Notes under the pieces: generated by a model
Databases searched by the model: none
What the model saw: only the letters and a program-made list of their open reading frames with translations
Told to the model about the DNA's origin: nothing
DNA from: Symbiodinium natans
Lineage: Eukaryota; Sar; Dinophyceae; Suessiales; Symbiodiniaceae
Assembly: GCA_905221605.1 (NCBI GenBank)
Contig: CAJNDS010002228.1
Coordinates: forward strand, 374,001 to 438,000
Direction: 5' to 3'
DNA: 64,000 nucleotides
Part shown: piece after piece, positions 62,074 to 64,000 of the stretch
Position numbering within the stretch: the first letter of the stretch is position 1
How the letters are laid out: every line of letters starts with the position of its first letter
Position numbers and translations under genes: made by a program

Positions 62074-62346
62074 CCCAAACCCTAAACCCCAAACCCTAAA
62101 CCCTAAACCCCAAACCCCAAACCCTAAACCCTAAACCCCAAACGCTTGCGACACGGGTGGGAAAAAACCCTAAACCCTAAACCCGAAACCCCAAACAAGG
62201 GGTGCCAACGGGGTCTTGCTCCGAAGCTTCGACTTGCAGCTTCTGGGCCCGAGGTTTCGACATGGGGGTTTTACGATATTGGGGCTACCTTGTTGGGTGA
62301 TGAGTTAGGGTTGAGGGTTTAGGGTTTAGGGTTTAGGGTTTAGGGT
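62074..62346. repeat. Telomere-like repeats at the right edge of the viral element
   Basis: CCCTAAACCC/CCCCAAACC units at 62074-62142, then a second copy of CGCTTGCGACACGGGTGGGAAAAAA (in part) at 62143-62167, more CCCTAAA units to 62195, about 100 bp of other sequence, and TTTAGGG units (opposite orientation) at 62307-62346. Confidence 0.8.
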
Positions 62347-62439
62347 TATGGGATTTCCGAAAGTAGGGGTACCTTATTGGGGTCCTTATATAAGGAGATC
62401 CTACTATTTGTGGGGTCCCCTACTTTCGTAAACCCCATA
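62347..62439. repeat. Hairpin/MITE-like element next to telomere repeats
   Basis: 23-bp inverted repeats at 62347-62369 and 62417-62439 (TATGGGATTTCCGAAAGTAG against its complement) with two mismatches, 47 bp apart. It begins immediately after a TTTAGGG block. Confidence 0.55.
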
Positions 62440-63670
62440 TCGTAAATCGCAACAGCACAAAAACACACTTCTGCAGGCCGTGACCACTTTTCTCCCTCCG
62501 TTGTTGGCACCGCCGAATTTGCTGGCACCGACAGCTGAGGCTGGGATTCTAAGCCCTAAACCCTAAACTCTAAACACATCGCCTCCCGGAATTGGCCCAA
62601 CCATCCTACCACCGCAGCTCACAGCCTAGCCTTTCAGGCATCGACGATCTGCCAGGCTGCTTGGTTGCTCTTGAAGCCATGTCTCGCTTTTGGACGCTTA
62701 GCATCTGAGGCTGGCCAAACGGGTGACACGCTACTTGATGGCACTTCAGCCCATCCTCGCATAGAGACTAGCTAGTGTTCTTTGAGCTTTGAGCCAAAAG
62801 TGAGCCGGAATAAACACAGGCCAGATCTGTCTACCCCAGTCTTACCTTTGGATCCTTTTCCGCTTCAGCTTGACGAGTCATGAGTGGCTCAAGCTAATTA
62901 TCCTTACTGCAGATTACTGCGTCGGGACAGCCAACACAGCGTGAACAAGGGTGGCCCTTCAAACCATGCACGCCGGTCTTCTGCATTGCGAAAATGAATC
63001 CCTAAACCCAAAACCTAACTCTCAATCATCTCAAATCCTGGCAGGCGTCTGTATCTCTGTGAGGGGTTAGAAGAGACATGGTGTCAACTCTTCGTACCGC
63101 GATGAACACATGCCTGTGAAGCTCATACGCCCTACGTGCCCGCGCACCACATGCATTTCAGGCGAGAGGCGTCCTCCAAACATTTCAATTAGCATCCTTT
63201 TGGGCTCGTGGCGGGCACGCGTGCGCTTTTTGAGGCTTTCACCGTCCCATGTCGGGGGTCGATTGAATGTGGCAGGGACGCATGTGCTGCTGCACGGGCG
63301 GGGATTTTCGCATATCGGTGTTGCAACCGGCGCTCCGGCGTGCGCCTGCTCCTTGTGGAGTCCAGACTGGGGCGCTATTTCTGGCTTCGGCAGTGCTCTT
63401 GAAGTGGCACTGGCGTCCTTTTGTGGTCTAGGAGTATGCGACAGACTTTTTTTGTTGGGTCATCTTGGAGTGCTCTTATAGTGGTCTCGGATTGGAGTGG
63501 TGTTGGCATGCTGTTTTGGAGTGCATTGAAGTGGTCTGATGAGTCTGCTTCATTGGGATCGCACGCCAAGGTGCGTTGCGCCGAGCGCGACCAATCCGAC
63601 TGGCCATGGACAATGCGAGCTTTGGCCGGATCCGTGTGTTGAACAGCCCCAGCGCAGGAGTAAGAGATCC
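62440..63670. other. Right-end region without firm genes
   Basis: Short CCCTAAA scraps at 62551-62573 and 62999-63010. The frame 63110-63481 has no splice or composition support. Nothing else recognised. Confidence 0.4.
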
Positions 63671-63671
63671 A

Positions 63672-63730
<59 letters not shown>

Positions 63731-64000
63731 GAGAGAGTTTTGGGGGGGCAAGCTGTGCACCCTCTCAGCGTCTCGTCAGGGGGTTTCACTTGAGACTGGA
63801 CGTTGGGCCCACGCGCGCGGGGCTTTCGGGCCCTTAAGCCCAGCAGCAGAAGAAGAAGAAGAAGAAGAAGAAGAAGAAGAAGAGGAAGAGGAAGAGGAAG
63901 AGGAAGAGGAAGAGGAAGAGGAAGAGGAAGAGGAAGAGGAAGAGAGAGAGTGAGAGTGAGAGTGAGAGAGAGAGAGGAGAGCCAGAGACAGAGAGAGAGA
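63670..64000 (+). repeat. GA and GAGGAA microsatellites at window end
   Basis: (GA)n at 63677-63739, (AGA)n at 63846-63880, (GGAAGA)n at 63880-63942, then (GAGAGT)n and (GA)n to the end. These give spurious poly-Glu and Ser/Leu frames. Confidence 0.95.

Noticed and set aside
63576-63953. Poly-Glu and Ser/Leu frames at the right end
   Set aside because: GA and GAGGAA microsatellites, no other support.

Overview
The window looks like nuclear DNA of a dinoflagellate, probably a Symbiodiniaceae-like alga. Four things point there: a 21-nt match to the dinoflagellate trans-spliced leader at 57428-57448; plant-type telomere repeats (TTTAGGG/CCCTAAA) at more than 20 internal sites; unidirectional tandem copies of a near-identical gene; and intron-rich genes whose exon joins only work with GT, GC and GA donors, most joins with AG|G on both sides. 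No bacterial-type operon, rRNA or CRISPR array is visible. Most real coding sequence is in short exons, so long open frames are a poor guide, and many of the longest ones are antisense or low-complexity shadows.

Layout. 1-14.1 kb: five head-to-tail copies of a 198-aa signal-peptide/PDZ-like gene (914, 2740, 10571, 11975, 13384) separated by homologous spacers. The array is interrupted at 3.6-9.4 kb by an unrelated multi-exon gene for a probably secreted or membrane protein. 14.1-36.6 kb: gene-poor, with telomere-like blocks, microsatellites, poly-G runs and small hairpin elements. It holds short exons, the best set being an EF-hand protein at 26.2-27.4 kb with a 27-nt microexon. 36.6-48.5 kb: a retroelement graveyard, with one nearly full-length but frame-broken LINE (endonuclease + reverse transcriptase, minus strand, 41.85-44.9 kb), several fragments of a second GC-rich LINE family in both orientations, a 9-bp minisatellite and a doubtful copia-like scrap. 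49.4-55.7 kb: a multi-exon gene encoding a mucin-like Ser/Thr repeat protein of at least about 1,500 residues. 56.0-57.1 kb: poly-G tracts, a tRNA-like A-box/B-box segment and 183-bp repeats carrying palindromes.

57.4-62.1 kb: the most interesting part. An endogenised positive-strand RNA virus genome (ORF1, a zinc-cluster region, an RNA-dependent RNA polymerase with motifs F, A, B, C and E, a small 3' ORF and a long non-coding 3' region) starts with the dinoflagellate spliced leader and is bounded by telomere-like repeats on both sides. The simplest reading is that viral RNA acquired the host spliced leader, was copied into DNA (possibly by a LINE enzyme such as those nearby) and was joined to telomere-type sequence. 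The viral frames are broken in several places, so this copy is probably a fossil. 62.1-64 kb: telomere-like repeats, a hairpin element and GA/GAGGAA microsatellites.
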